A DNA stretch of 64,000 bases, taken from the NCBI GenBank assembly GCA_013399695.1, contig VXAU01001325.1, forward strand, positions 133,135 through 197,134. Reading direction: 5' to 3'. Below, one piece after another: positions 38,267 through 51,907 of this stretch (positions within the stretch are counted from its first letter, which is position 1; each line of letters opens with the position of its first letter). The translations under genes were made by a program, and so were the position numbers. The notes beneath the pieces are model-generated. The model was given only the letters and a program-made list of their open reading frames with translations. It searched no databases and was not told the origin of the DNA. The stretch is from Formicarius rufipectus (Eukaryota > Chordata > Aves > Passeriformes > Formicariidae).

Positions 38267-40251
38267 GTAACTTGAATTTTAATTCCCACTGCCCTACTTC
38301 TTTCACATAATAGTTAGCTCTCTTTAAGACCCCACTTAGTTACTCTGATTTAAAACCTTTGTAACTATAAGGGCACTATATGCTTATATTTAAATGCTGC
38401 TTAATGTGGGTGTTTATTGAGTACTTTGAATTAAACTGTAAATTTAAGAAATGCTAAGATACGTAATACAAAATAGAGGTATGGGTGCAGGTTTCTGAGT
38501 TTATGCCTGCTACATGTTTCCAACAACACTGCACAATAGTCAAACCATGAAACTTGCTTTTGAAAGTGTTTTGTTTTTGCCAAGGATGTTGTCATCTTTC
38601 CCTGTTATTTCATGTTGGAGGTCTAAATTGTTATCCCCCAAGAATTCTGTCTCTTTAAAATGTTATGAAGAGTTAAATAACAGTTTTAGGTTTTCACAGT
38701 TACTGCGCTGCAAACATTACAAAGTCAGGAATGGTGATGCTGGTGCTCAGGCTGTTCATAAATTACAGGCAACCTGCATTAGCAGCAGTGTCATTACAGT
38801 CATCAGGAGCGTGAAGTTTGCCTCACAGAAATGGTGAATGTGAGCTGCTGATTGCCTTGAGCCGCCTTTGATTTCAGAGGGAGCTGAAAGTACTCTGTAC
38901 CTTGCAAAAGGCTTCCAAGGACTGTGTGGAATGGGCAGAAGCCAAGCATACAAATGAAGATTTTGAGGAGAGCTTGGTCTCTGATAGATAGGAAGGATGT
39001 AAAAGGAAATAGTGAACAGAAAGGTACATGAAAGCTGAACTTACTATAAAGTTAAAACAAACAGTTTTTTTTATAAAATAAGATCCCTGAAGTCTTATTT
39101 TTAAACAAACTAATAAAGACTTCAGTGGCTTCCTTTTGAAGAGATTGATTTCAGTCATAGGAGAAAATGAGAATGCTGAGCAGGAGATACATTTCAGTAG
39201 AGCAGAGAAAAAGGCACATGAAAGAGAAGGGAAAATACCTTGGATCAGCTGAGCTCCTGAAAATACTATTTTTTTTTTTCGACTGGGGAGGTGATGCAGT
39301 GTGGTATAGGATTTATTTTGCAAAATGTTTTGGTTTCCAGATGCCCAAAATATTTGATTCTTAGCATAAACATCTTTATAGTCAGCTAAAGGAAAAGGGC
39401 CAGGACCCATTGATGTGTTCACAGCTGCTTAATAATCTTCAGTGATATTGAAAGTTTCTTCTTTATTATATCAAATTTCCTTAATTTTTAAGGATCTGCC
39501 TCTAAAATAGTCCATTAGGCTTCAAGAATAAGAAGTCCTGGATAGGAATTTAAATCCTAGTGTTTAAATCATTATTTTGTATGAGTTTTACCTCATTAAT
39601 GAATGGATTGGGATTCTATTTTTTACTTCTTTCCTATGAGGTTTGGCTGAGCTGCCATCCAAGTAACTCAGTACATTCCCATCTGTAACTGAAATTTATT
39701 AGCTATAAATTTAGAAACATTCTCTAAGTTCACTGTGAAGTGAATTCTGGCTTCCCAGTCTTATCAGGGCTAAGCTGTTTCCTACCTAAAATACAATGGT
39801 TTATGATAGTTTCAAATGGAATATTTAGAAAATTGTATTTTAGAATACTTTGTCAGAGTCACAGATAAGTACACATCAGTCTGTGTTGCTCTGTTCTGAG
39901 TGGTATAACTCCAAGCCTAAAATTACTAGTCTACATATTTGCAGGATTTGCACTCTAGACATTTTTTCAAGTGTTTAAAGTTTACCTGGGCTATATTATC
40001 TATCCCTCCATATGTGAAAAACAGTTTTGTGCAACCATATACCTAAGTGAGTATATTCTTCAAATGGGTCCTGATTTGCAGGACTGGGGGAATGAGAATG
40101 TTGAGATACTGCTACTGGCATTTAGATTTCTCTATTAGCTACACTAGAATTGAGATCTCAGCAACAAATAAGCTTAATTAAAGACACTTTATTTAAAACT
40201 AAAATTCAGGCTATTTAAAATTCTGTATAGTTTTTGACATTTTTTAGTTTT

Positions 40252-41090
40252 TCATAGAATCCTGAAGTAATTCAGATTGGAAGGGACGTCAGGAGAGCTC
40301 TAGTCCAACCTCCTGCTCATAGCAGTGTCAGCTGTGACATGAAACCAGTTTGCTTGGGTGTCCACCAAGTAGGATCTTGCAAACACCAAGGGCAGAAACT
40401 TCACAGCCTCTTGGGGAGTCTCTTATTCTACTTGACTTCCCTAATAGTTAAAAAGTTTTTTCTTTCTATTGAAACACATCTTGTTTCAATTTATATCAGC
40501 TATCTCTTGTCATATCAGCATGCACCATTGTGAAGAGCTGGCTCTTCATGATAGTCCCTCTACTCAACCCTTTCCCGTTGGTCAGCAGATTTTACATACT
40601 GAGTAAAATGAGGACAAGCTCTTTCAGTCGAGTGGCCATGCTTGTGTTAACATGGTTTAGGAGGATCTTGACCGTTGTGGTTGCCAGAGAACACCGCAAG
40701 CTTATTTTCATTGAGCTCCCTAAACATGACCCTGAGGTCCTTCTCAGAGAGCTGCTCTTAGGCTCTGCCTTTTCAGGTGTGGGACTTGACATTTTTCCTT
40801 GTTCAATTTCACAAGGTTCCTGCCAGATTCCTCCAGCCTGTGTAGGACCCTCTTTACGTGGCCTTGCACTTGAGTATATTCACTGTTTTTCCCAATCTGG
40901 TATTTGCTGCAAACTTGATTTACCTCCTCCATGTCAGTGATAAAGGCATCAAACAGTATGGATCCCTGTGCTATTCTGCTTTTAGTGGGCTTCTAGGTAG
41001 ACCATGTCCCATTAGCTATCACCCTCTGAATCTACCCATTCTTCCAGGTTGTTTTTCCATTCAGTTGTCCATGCATTCAGACCATAATAT
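40252..41090 (-). mobile_element. CR1 LINE, diverged, minus strand (about 840 bp)
   Basis: The left end is the reverse complement of a CR1 tail (TCATAGAATCCTGAAGTAAT, then AGATTGGAAGGGACGTCAGG and CTAGTCCAACCTCCTGCTC). Further right come GGTGTGGGACTTGACATTTTTCC-like, GGATCCCTGTGCTATTCTGC and TTCTTCCAGGTTGTTTTTCCATTC, words typical of CR1 3' regions. It is more diverged than the copies at 51.4 and 54.8 kb, so probably older, and the right boundary is uncertain. The 136-residue + frame here is spurious. Confidence 0.8.
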
Positions 41091-42259
41091 CCTAGCTTGG
41101 ACTAAAGAATACTCTAGAAGACATGCTTGTAAGGAAAGCTTCCTTACAAAGAGCTTTCTGGTATATTGGGTAGAAAAATGTTAAACCCTTCAGAGTGAGG
41201 AGAGCCAAAGCACACAGTGTTGGAGTCCTTGCATGCACCTGTGAGCATGGCCCTCTTAGAGGCAGAAGTATGTGCTCCAGCCAGTCCTGACAGATGACTG
41301 AATTTCCCAATTGGGTAATCTAATGGGATAAAACCAACTTCATGTCAGCAAAATAAGCAGTGGGGTTTATTGGTTCTGTTTGAACTTACATGCTGTTGTA
41401 AATGGAGTTCAGTGGGTATTTTTGTGTGAACTTTCTCGTGTGACTTAGTGCCCAGGAAGTTAAGAAGCAAGTCTGACTGTTGAAATTTAATATTTTTCAT
41501 ACTGAAGTAGAATTACAAACTCTGAAAGTGCAGAGGAGGAGTGCAATTTGCATGTTCTTTCACAATGAATGAATTATTTATTAACTGGTCATATTAAGTA
41601 GTACAAGCAGAATTAATATTCTGTGTGCAGCTGAAGCTGTAAGACAGCAGCATGTTTCCATCAAAACTCTGCTTATTGATTGCATTTTCTGATAGGGTGA
41701 TGAATTCTTAGCATGTGTATGGATTATTAAAGTGGCAATATTCTTAACTGTAAGATATTTAGCCCTTGTCCAGAAAATCTCCTATTCAGCAAGAGAATGT
41801 CATATGGTTGACCTCTTAATGGGAAGATCTTTATTTTTACAGTCTAAATTTTTTTGAGAATCTTTCCAACACTTGATTTGACTTCAGTAAAGAGGATGTT
41901 AAAACCCACAAAGCCCCCTAAAGTAAAGGGGTTGAGGGAATATATTGGGTTTGGGTATTTTTTGAACATCTGTTGCTATAAAGAGCACTCCAGAATGGAA
42001 TTGGAGTACATTCTTCTTTCCCCCCTCCTTTTAATTTCTGTGCAGTGCTTGTAGGAAGGACATAAAATCTTTCCTTTAATTAAAGTCTTTTTTATTTCCT
42101 GAGTTCTTGTGGCAATATTCATCCTTGCTTTGGTGAAGTGAATACAACAAAAGTGGACACAGACAAGTATTTGACTTCACTTACTTGAGCCTTGAAAAGG
42201 AACTTCTAAGCCATTTTCAGAGATCCAGAGAAGTTTGCTTTACTTGATCTAGAAGAATG

Positions 42260-42281
42260 TATTCACATTATCATGTGAATA
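42260..42281. repeat. 9-bp inverted repeat, 4-nt loop
   Basis: TATTCACAT, loop TATC, then ATGTGAATA: a perfect short hairpin in mid-intron. Little can be said of it. Confidence 0.7.
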
Positions 42282-42617
42282 ACTAGAGGGTCAGTGCTCC
42301 ACATCTCCCAAAACAGGGCTTTGTGAGAAGTTGTTAGGTCTCTCTCTGTGAAAGTAAATCCTTTATTTCCTCTGCCCTAGCTCATTCTACCGTTTTCCTT
42401 CAGGATATATCAAAACTAAACCCACATTTGCATTCACAGGGCAAGAATTCTTTAATTAGAGCAAAAGAACTCAAATTAGCACTCTCCTTTATAATTTCCA
42501 CAGGGCAAGAAATACAGTTTTTATTGGAAATGAAATCTTAAAGAGAGATCTGTATGAATTTGATAGCATACAGGAACAGCTCAGCAAGCCACAGTAGGGT
42601 CACAGCCTCAAGGTTAA

Positions 42618-42833
<216 letters not shown>

Positions 42834-43818
42834 TGAGTAATAAACCAATATTCCTGAGATTAGTGTACCAAGTTCTGCTTTTCAGTTCACTACCTGTGAC
42901 ACATCTCTAAACTGAAATGTGTTGCATGATGATTGAATAAGATCCAAGATTCATGGTTGTGACTTTCCTGATTTCTGCACTGTTAAGTTACTTTTTACAA
43001 AATGGTTTTCCCCTGAAAACTGTAGCTGTCACTGCCTCAATGTTGTTGTACTAATGCAGAGAGAAAAGGAAATGTCTACTTGATCACAAATGGAGTGTCA
43101 GAATTGCTAAACATTATGATCTGATTTTACAGACCATATTTACCTAATTTCTATAGAAAGGGGCTTGAAAAATAGTGTTTTCCTCAAAGCTGATCATCTT
43201 TCTCCCTGCACCTGGGCATGCTAATGGCAATACATACATATTTGGATACCTGCCCCAGTGTTGGCTATGGATTACAAAGTACATAGTTGCTTGTATATGT
43301 AAAAACTGTGCAGCTGTGTATTTCTGTAAATATTTCATTAACAAGTTGCACATAAAGACAGAATTTCTGCTGTACAAAACAATCTATTAGTTATGAAGTA
43401 AAATAATGAAGACAGGTACAGAGACCACATATCTCTGTTTCTGTGAAAAACACCAATTTGAGTACATTACATGCCACATGACATAGAGTGTAAAAAACTA
43501 TTGTGCAATCACATCTATTCACTTTTAAAATTCTTGAACGGGAGGGAAACACTGTCATTTTACTAGAACAGTTAGACAATTTTTAAAAGCAGCAGAGAAC
43601 AGTAGTTCGAAAAGAAGTTAAGGACAATAGAGAAGGGGAAAGCAGATAAATTAGGGTCTCTCTTTGCAATTCCTTCACCTGTTAGTCCACTACTGTCTTT
43701 GGAAGGTTGTCTTCATGGATCTTGCAAAACTATTTCACTGTTATTAAACCAGTGGACTTTCTGGATTCTGTTTTAATCACAGAAGTGATTTTAAAGCCAG
43801 TTGCATTTAGTGAGTATG

Positions 43819-43860
43819 TGTGGGGTTTTTTGTTTGTTGTTTTTTTGGGTTTTTTTTGTG
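43819..43860 (+). repeat. G/T-rich tract
   Basis: About 40 bp of only G and T with GGGG and GGG runs, of the same kind as at 21.9 and 47.1 kb. Confidence 0.75.
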
Positions 43861-46800
43861 ACATCTGTGTCAGTGCTCTTCTGTGTCATGACAAATGTAT
43901 TTATTTAGTCTGTTTTTCACCTTCTTGTATTAGTGCTTCTCATTTGGGAAAAAAAGTTTCTCCTGAGTATTTATGTTATAAATCAATTTTACAGAGAGAT
44001 CTGGTCATGGCAGTATTTGGCCTAGATGAAGTCAGCTAGTGTTGGAAAGAGAATCTGTCAGTTGAAAAAGGCAAGACATTTTGTGCTGGGTTTTTTTCTA
44101 TGAATAGAACCAATTCAGCCTCCCATGAAAATCCTTAAAATAAATTCTCCCTGACTGTGTTCTGGTGTTCCCTGACCTTGCTTACCTCATGTGTTAGGTG
44201 CTCCATTCATGCTGTGGCTTTAATGAGGTACATTCTTCGTACTGTGTTGTGACTCACAGTTCTGATCAGTTGCTAAGCTCCAAGGCCTAGTTTTGCAAGA
44301 AGTTACCATGTAAGTTATCCTTCAAAAAGAATTACCACGAGGTTCTCTTCTCAGTCACAAGAATAGGAAAATTTTGGAATTTTTTTTTCCAGCCCCCTAA
44401 TATCTGATGAGAATATTCAATAATTGATTTATTTGCATTCTGGTGGACTCTACCCGTTTCTTAAGTGAGGCACAAACAGCTTCAGGAATTAACTGACATA
44501 ATGTAAAGAGGAAAAACAGAAAAAGCAGATACTTCTTTCTTGTTCTTCTATTTGCTAGCCTGTGTAGGTGTTTGGCTAGGACAATCTAATAAAGTAGAAT
44601 GTAGCTACAGCAGCAAAAGATATTAACATTTGGATAATTGCTCCAAAGAAGAACAAAAAAAGTGAAATTGGATATTCCCTGGAAACTTACTCAAATTCAA
44701 TAGTACTAAAACTCTTCACATGAAAGAAATCCTGCATGCAGCACTTCTTAATCAGTAATAAGTCATTCAAGACACAATCCATAAATCATTCTTTCTCTAT
44801 ATAAAAGGAGTGCATTACTTGCTTGTGAAATGGCCATCTGATGACCATCTTATAGTCTCTCCATCACTACCGCAACGAAAAGCAAATGGGAACAACAACA
44901 AAGGAAAAAGTAGTTGGAGAACAAGATGGGGACTTGTGGGAATGAAAGCAAAGTCTGGCAGTGACACTGCCAAGGTGCAGCCAAGGCATCCATTGATGAG
45001 AACTCTTGATACAATTTCAAGTTCTCTTATTTCTGGTGCATTGTGATAATAATGCTCCAATAATAACGTGAAACAGAAGAGACCACTTTGTTGCGCATAG
45101 TCCCACTTACAAACAGAGTTGTTGGCCTAACTTGGTATGTACCTAAGGAGGAAAGTAAATTAAAAAATGAGTAGTACCTTTGCTCAGTTACATGTTAATT
45201 TCTTATAGTAAAGTCTTAAAATTTGAGTACAGAGAATATTTTGGGGTGACAAATCTGATACTGATGTGTGCTTTAAAAGCATTCATTTATGGGTTATTTG
45301 TTTGAACAAATCAAAATATTTATTAGTAAATTTTTAGTGGATTTCAGGAAGGATAACCATTACCTGTCATATAAAGTCAAGAAGTTGAACTCTTGCTTTT
45401 TAACTGTGGAACTCTGACCAGCTTTTCCACAGTATTAGAAGTGATGAAATAAATCCAGGTGCAAAATTGCCCTCCTTGACACTGATCTGAGCATCATAAT
45501 AACTTCTGTCTTTCATGGTTCTTACTTTAGGGCATTTGCAAAAACTACCTCAGCTATGAAATAGTAATTGTAAGATTAAAATTTTTATGAGAATGCATGA
45601 AAGACAGTTGAAAATCAGTTATAGGATTTCATGCTTATGTAGAATGGAGAGAATGTTTCTCCATCTTCTGTAATACAGTGAACCCTAGCTATTTGAATCT
45701 AATTAGTAATATAAGGGAATTTTTATTCTAAGACCAGCTCAAGTTGAATTTTTTTTTCAATTTATAAGGCAACATCCTCTAACCCAGTGATATATAGTAA
45801 GTCCTTCATTGAAATAAAGATGTTATTAAAAAAACCTAACCAACTAATGCCTAATGAACTTTCTGAAACTGCTGAGAAATATTTACCATTTGATCTACAA
45901 CTATTCTTAACAACTATTCATATTTTCATATTGGATTTCTTTTGCACAGCACTTTTTTTTTATAGTTCAGCAATTCTGTTTCTGTTACACTGATAAGTAA
46001 AATAAAGTTACGTACAAATTCTGCTTGTGAGCTGAGCTGGTGCCAGTAGTTGCCAGTAATGTAAATTTGACATCGTCAAATTGTTTGCTAATGAGAAACA
46101 TGCAATACATCTAAGTGAAAGTAATTAGGTCATCAGAGATTTTCAAGATCTTTATTACTATGTGTTTGATAGCTCAGCAGTTGTCTTCTGATTTAGAAGA
46201 GGACTAAAAAGAACCTGTGTATCTGACCTCCCTGGTGGTTTGTGTTAAGCCTATTCTGTATTCTCCTGCCTCCTCCCACTTGTCCCCATCTTCTTCCTCC
46301 AGAGCTCTCTGACTTTCAAATAGGCTGTCTTCATCCTGAATCAGTCCTTTTACTGTTACAAATACCAGACACTGTTTTGCTTCAACAGTGCAGGGCACAG
46401 TGCTGTTCAAATCCATATTTACGACAAATGCTGATAGGAATAACAAAACTTCCATATTTACTTGGACTGCTTGGTTGATTTAAGTGTTCTCTTGCAAATC
46501 TTGAGTCATGTACTAGTAAAGGCAGGAGGGTAAACTTAAATCAAAATTCATAATTTTCGAAGCATTACTCCTTTAAGAGTTATTTAAAATGCATTCTGTC
46601 CTTTGAATATGGTTTTCATATTTGGTAAAGGTCTATTTCGTGCAGAATGAGGTTCAGTATGGTAGTTATTACTGCTTTGGATAGAAATGAATCTGAAGGT
46701 CCTTACTCTGATGAAAAAATTGGTTATGATGCAAGCCTGTTGGAAACTGGGACAGACCCTGATAGACAGGTTATCTGGTTGGCCCGTAACTCAGCTAATC

Positions 46801-47082
46801 CTTGGGCTGAATAGTGACTTTAGAATCAAAAAACTGGTGAGAACAGTTTTTATGCTCAGAGAAATTAGGTTTTGGGTAAGCTTTCTGCAAAAAGTAACCT
46901 GTTTTTAAAAGTGGACTTTGAATGTAGGAATGAAAACTTCTGTAATGTTTGTCCAAGTTATCAGAAGTTTGGGCTTTATGGCCCCAGATGGGACTTGGTC
47001 ACCACAGTAGTCAGCTTGCTCTTCCAGTTGTCCTTTCTCTGTGAGCATTTGTCATTTTACCAGATCAGTCTTTTTTGTGTAT

Positions 47083-47158
47083 GTGTTTTTTTGGTTGGTT
47101 GGTTTTGGGGTTTTCTTGTTTATGTGTGTTTTTTGTTTAGTTTTGGTTTTTTATTGTT
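47083..47158 (+). repeat. G/T-rich tract sharing a word with the 21.9-kb tract
   Basis: It contains GGTTGGTTGGTTTTGGGG followed by TTTTCTTG. The tract at 21,899-21,920 has the near-identical GGTTGGTTTGGGGTTTTCTTG, differing by one T. This suggests either a shared origin or convergent low complexity. Confidence 0.75.
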
Positions 47159-48097
47159 GTATGTGTGAATTCTCATTCCTCTGTACCTCCTGTAACATTC
47201 TATTAAAATGCAATTTTTTACAGGTGCTCCTGGTTAGCCAGAAGTCAGAAAAGTCCAGGCACATCTGCCCTTTGGAAGTTTTTTTGTGGATGTGTCTGTG
47301 CACACAAGGAATGTATTGCAAAGGCAGAGATGATGTTCAGGGCAGAGGTCTTCCAGCGGGGTGCAGGGCTGTGGCTGTACAAAGTAAGCTTCCAGCTTCT
47401 GGGTCTCAGCAATATGTTTTGCTGTCATTGCTGACTGCAAGAGCAAACTACAGTGGACTATAGGTGCTGAAAACTGTACATCAATATACTTCTTTCAATT
47501 CCAAAACTCTCTATGCAGATTTTTAGCTGAGAAGAAATTAGTGAAATCACTGGCTTTTAAAAACATAAGCGTTTTTAATGCTTCTTCAGCACCTATGTTT
47601 GAATTTAGACTTCTAAACACATTTAAAATTTGTTTCCTGATGTTTTGGTGGCTAGGGTTGGGAACATTCAGAGGAAAAGAGGAAAAATAAGGGATGAAGG
47701 TGAGCTTAAGAGAGCCTTACTTTCCCATTAATTTTCTTTTATCCCCAGCATGGTTCTTTCTTGTGACACCCCTGACTATAGGATGACCCAGTTCTTCACT
47801 GCAAAGATAGGATCATGCTGTGGGAAACACAGTGGAGGGTTGCTGAACATCCCCATTACTGGTGTGGGTGCTAATTGCCACTCTGTCGTAATTAACTCGT
47901 CTGTGCATCAATAGAAAAAAAGGGTCTGGGAAAAATGTTCCTTACTTCCTGCCTACCATTCTGTGTGATTTGGAACTATTCCTTGAAGTCAGCTGTGTCC
48001 AGGGTTATTGGCAGCTACTTCTGTATCCTGTTGTACTGCCATAATAGAAGAAAAATTAAAACAAGCAATAAAGGGAAAAATGCTGTTTTTGTGGAGT

Positions 48098-48169
48098 TTT
48101 GGGGGGAGGGTTTGTTTTTTTTTTGGTTTTTTTTTTGTTTTATTTTGTTTTGGTTTTTTTTTTTTTTCC
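48098..48169 (+). repeat. T-rich tract with G runs
   Basis: A GGGGGGAGGG block is followed by about 60 bases of T runs broken by single or double G. Open frames across it are low-complexity artefacts. Confidence 0.8.
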
Positions 48170-50902
48170 TCCTATGTTGCTCCTTTCTTGGATATCATTT
48201 TAGAAGGTAAGTTGAAGTCTGTTATGCTGAAGAAGCAATTATAATCAGTGAATCTAATGACAAATGATTTAGCTAACTACCCTCGTTACATTGAACATCT
48301 GATTACACAGAATGTAATATTTGTAATTTTAAAGAGTGTCATTTACAATGTACCTTCTGACAATTTCTCTCTCTGAAGCCTCATGTATTTATTTTATGTG
48401 ACACATAGTCTTCCATAGTGGAATGGCGAATTTAATCGAATTCTTTACTCAAGAATGTTGCGATTCATGAGGTTTCATATTGTTGGGTTTTCTTGTTTAT
48501 TTTAATTTTTAGAAATATAAGAAAAGGAAACTATTTCCTTCTAGAATTTAGTCAAACATGGAAGAAGATCTGTCTGAGGAATGTAACATCTTTTTTATTT
48601 ATCCACACATGTCTACATGCACAACAGCCTCTCAAGCTGCAGGCTTCTTGGCAGGCTGATATTTTCCATATCCTGTATAATTTAGTCAAGGCGGAAAATA
48701 GATGTGATGGCACCCATGGCTTCAGGCTGAACTAAAATTGTCTAGTAGTTGCTTTGCTATAAATGAGCTACAATGGCATAAAGGACATATCCACTTAGGG
48801 ATAGTTAATTACTATGAAAGAGTTTGGCTCTCTCTGAAACAAACTGGTGAGGTCTCAAGGCAATACCTGTGTTATCACAAAGACCAGATCATATATCAAT
48901 TCCTGTAATAAATACATGAAGATCCACCCTAAAACTGACAGATTTCTTTCCCCATTGTTTCCAGTGGAAAGCTTTTCCAAACCAAGCTGCTCATGTGGTT
49001 AAGAAGCTTATGTTGCTTGTCCTTGTGTCACTCTTGTCCCGTGGTTTTAGTCTTACTCTCCTTCATCTCTGTTTACTTCAGTGCACAGCATGTTAATGAC
49101 CAACTAACGGTTTTTGTCATTGCCATCAAATTCAGAAAAGAATTACCTGAAGAGAGTTACAGGTTTCAGAGTGATTCTGTGATATTTTTTTTTCTATTGC
49201 AGTGAAATATTTATAAAGCAGATGGAAAACTGTTTTCCTGTATTCAGTTCTATCTATTTGATACATAGCTTTGTGTTCAAAAAAGCAGCAGTAAAACTGA
49301 ACTGCAATGCTACGTACACAAATTTATCATGTATTTTATGACTTAAACACTGCAAATCTAATCTCTCTTAGATTTTTAAGATGTGCTTCCAAATGACCTA
49401 GAAATCTGTGATTTAAATCTCTCTAAATGTAAAATCTTTACAAAGGAGAGACTGAAAATTAAGCATTCACTTTGAAGGATGTAACAAGGAAATAATAGCT
49501 TGTCTCCTGATGAACTTAATGGCAAGTATATTTGATTGAACAGAAATTAAGATTCATTGGATCTAAGTGAAGTAAGACCAGAGAGAGAATAGAGAGATTC
49601 GCGGCAAAGTAAATTAAATCTGTCTAGCTGGTCTAAAAGATACTGCCAGCTGGCTTGAATTTAGCTTTGGGGTTTTTTTCCCCTTTCAGTGCTGTGCTCA
49701 TTCTGTGAATGTAAATTCATTGTTTCTTTAGACTACTGACACAGTATGATCAGTATTTATTATAGATGGTGTTCTGAAATTGAAAATTATGTATCTTGAT
49801 AGATTATATGTCTTTGCTCACTGAGGTGGACATCTGGTTCATCCTACTTTCTTTATCCTCTGCAAATGCAGAGAACATATATCTCCAGTGATCAAAGGTG
49901 GAGCCTTTTCTTTCACTCTGGTCACTGAGAGGAATCCAGCCCAAGCCTGCAGCTTGTACAGCTTGTAGCTTTACTCAAAACCCTGACAATCCAATGACTA
50001 TTTGGCATGATGTCTTTTTTGACAGTGTATTCCATGTCTGGAATATCAGGAGTGAAAAAGGAGACATCCACTGTTTGAAAGGCAAATGTGGAAGCGATTA
50101 GTTAGCATTATTGGCTTCAGTGTGGATTTGGCTGTTTGGGTAATTATGGGAGAAGCAGGAAGGCAGCTGTAACTGGTCTGTGGCCCAAGAACTTCGCTTT
50201 CACATCACAAAAAGGACAGGTTCAAGTGCTCTTCATGTAGACAGAGATTCTGGAGACTAGATTCCTGGAAAATTAAAAGTGGGCTGTAAATTAAAAGTGT
50301 AAAGTGGGCTGTGTTACATAGAGCAAGTTTGGCTTCTTTTCCATTTTTTTTTGTCATGCATAACTTTCTTCATATTTCTATGCTCAGATTTCTGACATTT
50401 GCTGCTTGTGTGTTTATAAAGGTTTGAGAGCAGGGCTGTGAAGTGCCTGTGAAGGAGTTGTTCCTTTGCAAGCATCCTTCTCAATTTGCACCTGAGATAC
50501 TTGCACTCATCCTAATGCCAATTTCTCAACGTGTGTTATTCATAAGTGGGAGAGAGCTTAAATTCATGGGAGACCAGTAGTTTAGCCAGATGCTGCAGTT
50601 TTGCACAAAAATACGGAGCACTATGGAGAATCATCCCCTTTAAGAGTCTAGTTTCTTCAGAATTTGTTTTTCCAGCATTGAAAGTCTGCATCCCTGCTGT
50701 ACTCCCAGTCTACTGCACTAAAGTAGACACTTGCCATGGAAGTATTTTTTTCTTAACATCCCCCCCCGCCATTTGTAAGTATTTCAGTGCTAACTAAACT
50801 GAGTGTTGTCCTCTTTTCTTATGTACTCCTCTTGTCTTACCTTACAGCCACATCCTCTTCACCCAAGACTGCACCATTTCCCACAGTAGAGGGAAATAAT
50901 AG

Positions 50903-50907
50903 TCAGT
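50903..50907. repeat. Target-site duplication TCAGT (left)
   Basis: TCAGT directly precedes the LTR start and is repeated at 51,357-51,361. Confidence 0.85.
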
Positions 50908-51356
50908 TGTTCTGGTTTCAGCCAGGGTTAATTTTTGCAGTGGTCAGAAGATTATTTTATACCACCTTACATTATTGTGGGGGGCACGGGAAAGGGAATT
51001 TCTCCTGGGGAGAAGGGATTCTTTCTGGTGGAGCAAGCATGAAGCCGTTCCTGACCTGGTGGGAGCAGTTGGGATAGCATCACTGTGGTCGAGGCATGGG
51101 CTCTGCGATGAGCATTTTTGCATGCAAGTCACTCTTTTGTACACTTCTGTTATTAATTTTGTTGCTGTTACTACCCATTTTCTTGTCTCGTTGCTGTTTT
51201 TACCTCAGCCTGTGTTTTTCTTTACCTTTTTTGCCTTCAATTCTCCAGTCCAGTCTGCTGTCAGGAAGGGGGTAGTGAGCAAGTGAGTGGTGGGGTGGCT
51301 TGGAGTGGTTTCAGTGGGAAGAGTAAATTGGATAATACCATTCCTAAACCATGATA
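50908..51356 (+). mobile_element. Solo LTR, ERVL-type (449 bp)
   Basis: It begins TGTTCTGGTTTCAGCCAGGG at 50,908, close to the common songbird LTR start TGTCCTGGTTTCAGCTGGG (from memory), and ends CTAAACCATGATA at 51,356, where the usual final CA has become TA. The ends form an imperfect inverted repeat. The flanking 5-bp duplication TCAGT (50,903-50,907 and 51,357-51,361) is exact. There is no internal retroviral sequence, so it is a solo LTR left by recombination between LTRs. Confidence 0.87.
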
Positions 51357-51361
51357 TCAGT
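51357..51361. repeat. Target-site duplication TCAGT (right)
   Basis: Second copy of the TCAGT at 50,903-50,907. Confidence 0.85.
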
Positions 51362-51411
51362 AGAAACTGACAAAAGCTGGTTTGTCACTTTGTGGCCAGG
51401 GTAAGCCATGG

Positions 51412-51907
51412 ATCATAGTTATTTAGGTTTGGAAAAGACCTTTAAGATTGAGTCCAACTGTTAATCCAGTGCTGCTAAATCCACTACTAAACCATTTCTG
51501 TAAGTGTTACTTCTACCTGTCTTTTAAATATGTCCAGGGACAGTGATTCAATGACTTACCTGGGCAGCCTATTCCAATGCTTGACAAGCCTTTTAGTGAA
51601 GAAGTGATTCCTGATATCCAATTTAATCCTCCTCTGGCCTTTTACTCTAAGTTGTTACATGGGAGAAGCAGCCAACCCCTATAACAAGGTAGTAAAGCAA
51701 TAAGGTCTCCTCTGAGCCTCCTTTTTTCCAGGCTAAACAATCCAAGCTCCCTCAGCTGCTTCTCATGTGATACGGGCTCCACAACCTTCACCAGCTTCAT
51801 TGCCCTTCTCTGGACACACTCCAGCACTGCAGTGTCTTTCTTGTAGTGAAGGGCCCAAAACTGCACACCAGATCCGAAGTGTGGCTTCACCAGTGCTGAG
51901 CACAAGG
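51412..51907 (-). mobile_element. CR1 LINE, 5'-truncated, minus strand (about 495 bp)
   Basis: Reverse complement of a CR1 3' region: ATCATAGTTATTTAGGTTTG, then GGGCAGCCTATTCCAATGC, CTCTGGACACACTCCAGCAC and GTGTGGCTTCACCAGTGCTG. The minus strand at 51,642-51,905 still reads [34 protein letters not shown] and [20 protein letters not shown], the C-terminal part of CR1 ORF2. It lies 55 bp after the solo LTR. Confidence 0.94.

Noticed and set aside
40530..40940. 136-codon + frame
   Set aside because: Accidental reading through the diverged minus-strand CR1 at 40,252-41,090.
44810..45060. Opposed open frames of 78 and 81 codons on both strands
   Set aside because: No recognisable domain, no splice or promoter context; mirror-open frames over the same bases suggest chance.
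47041..47463. 140-codon + frame
   Set aside because: Its first half translates the G/T-rich tract (runs of F, V, G, C, L) and the rest has no recognisable features.
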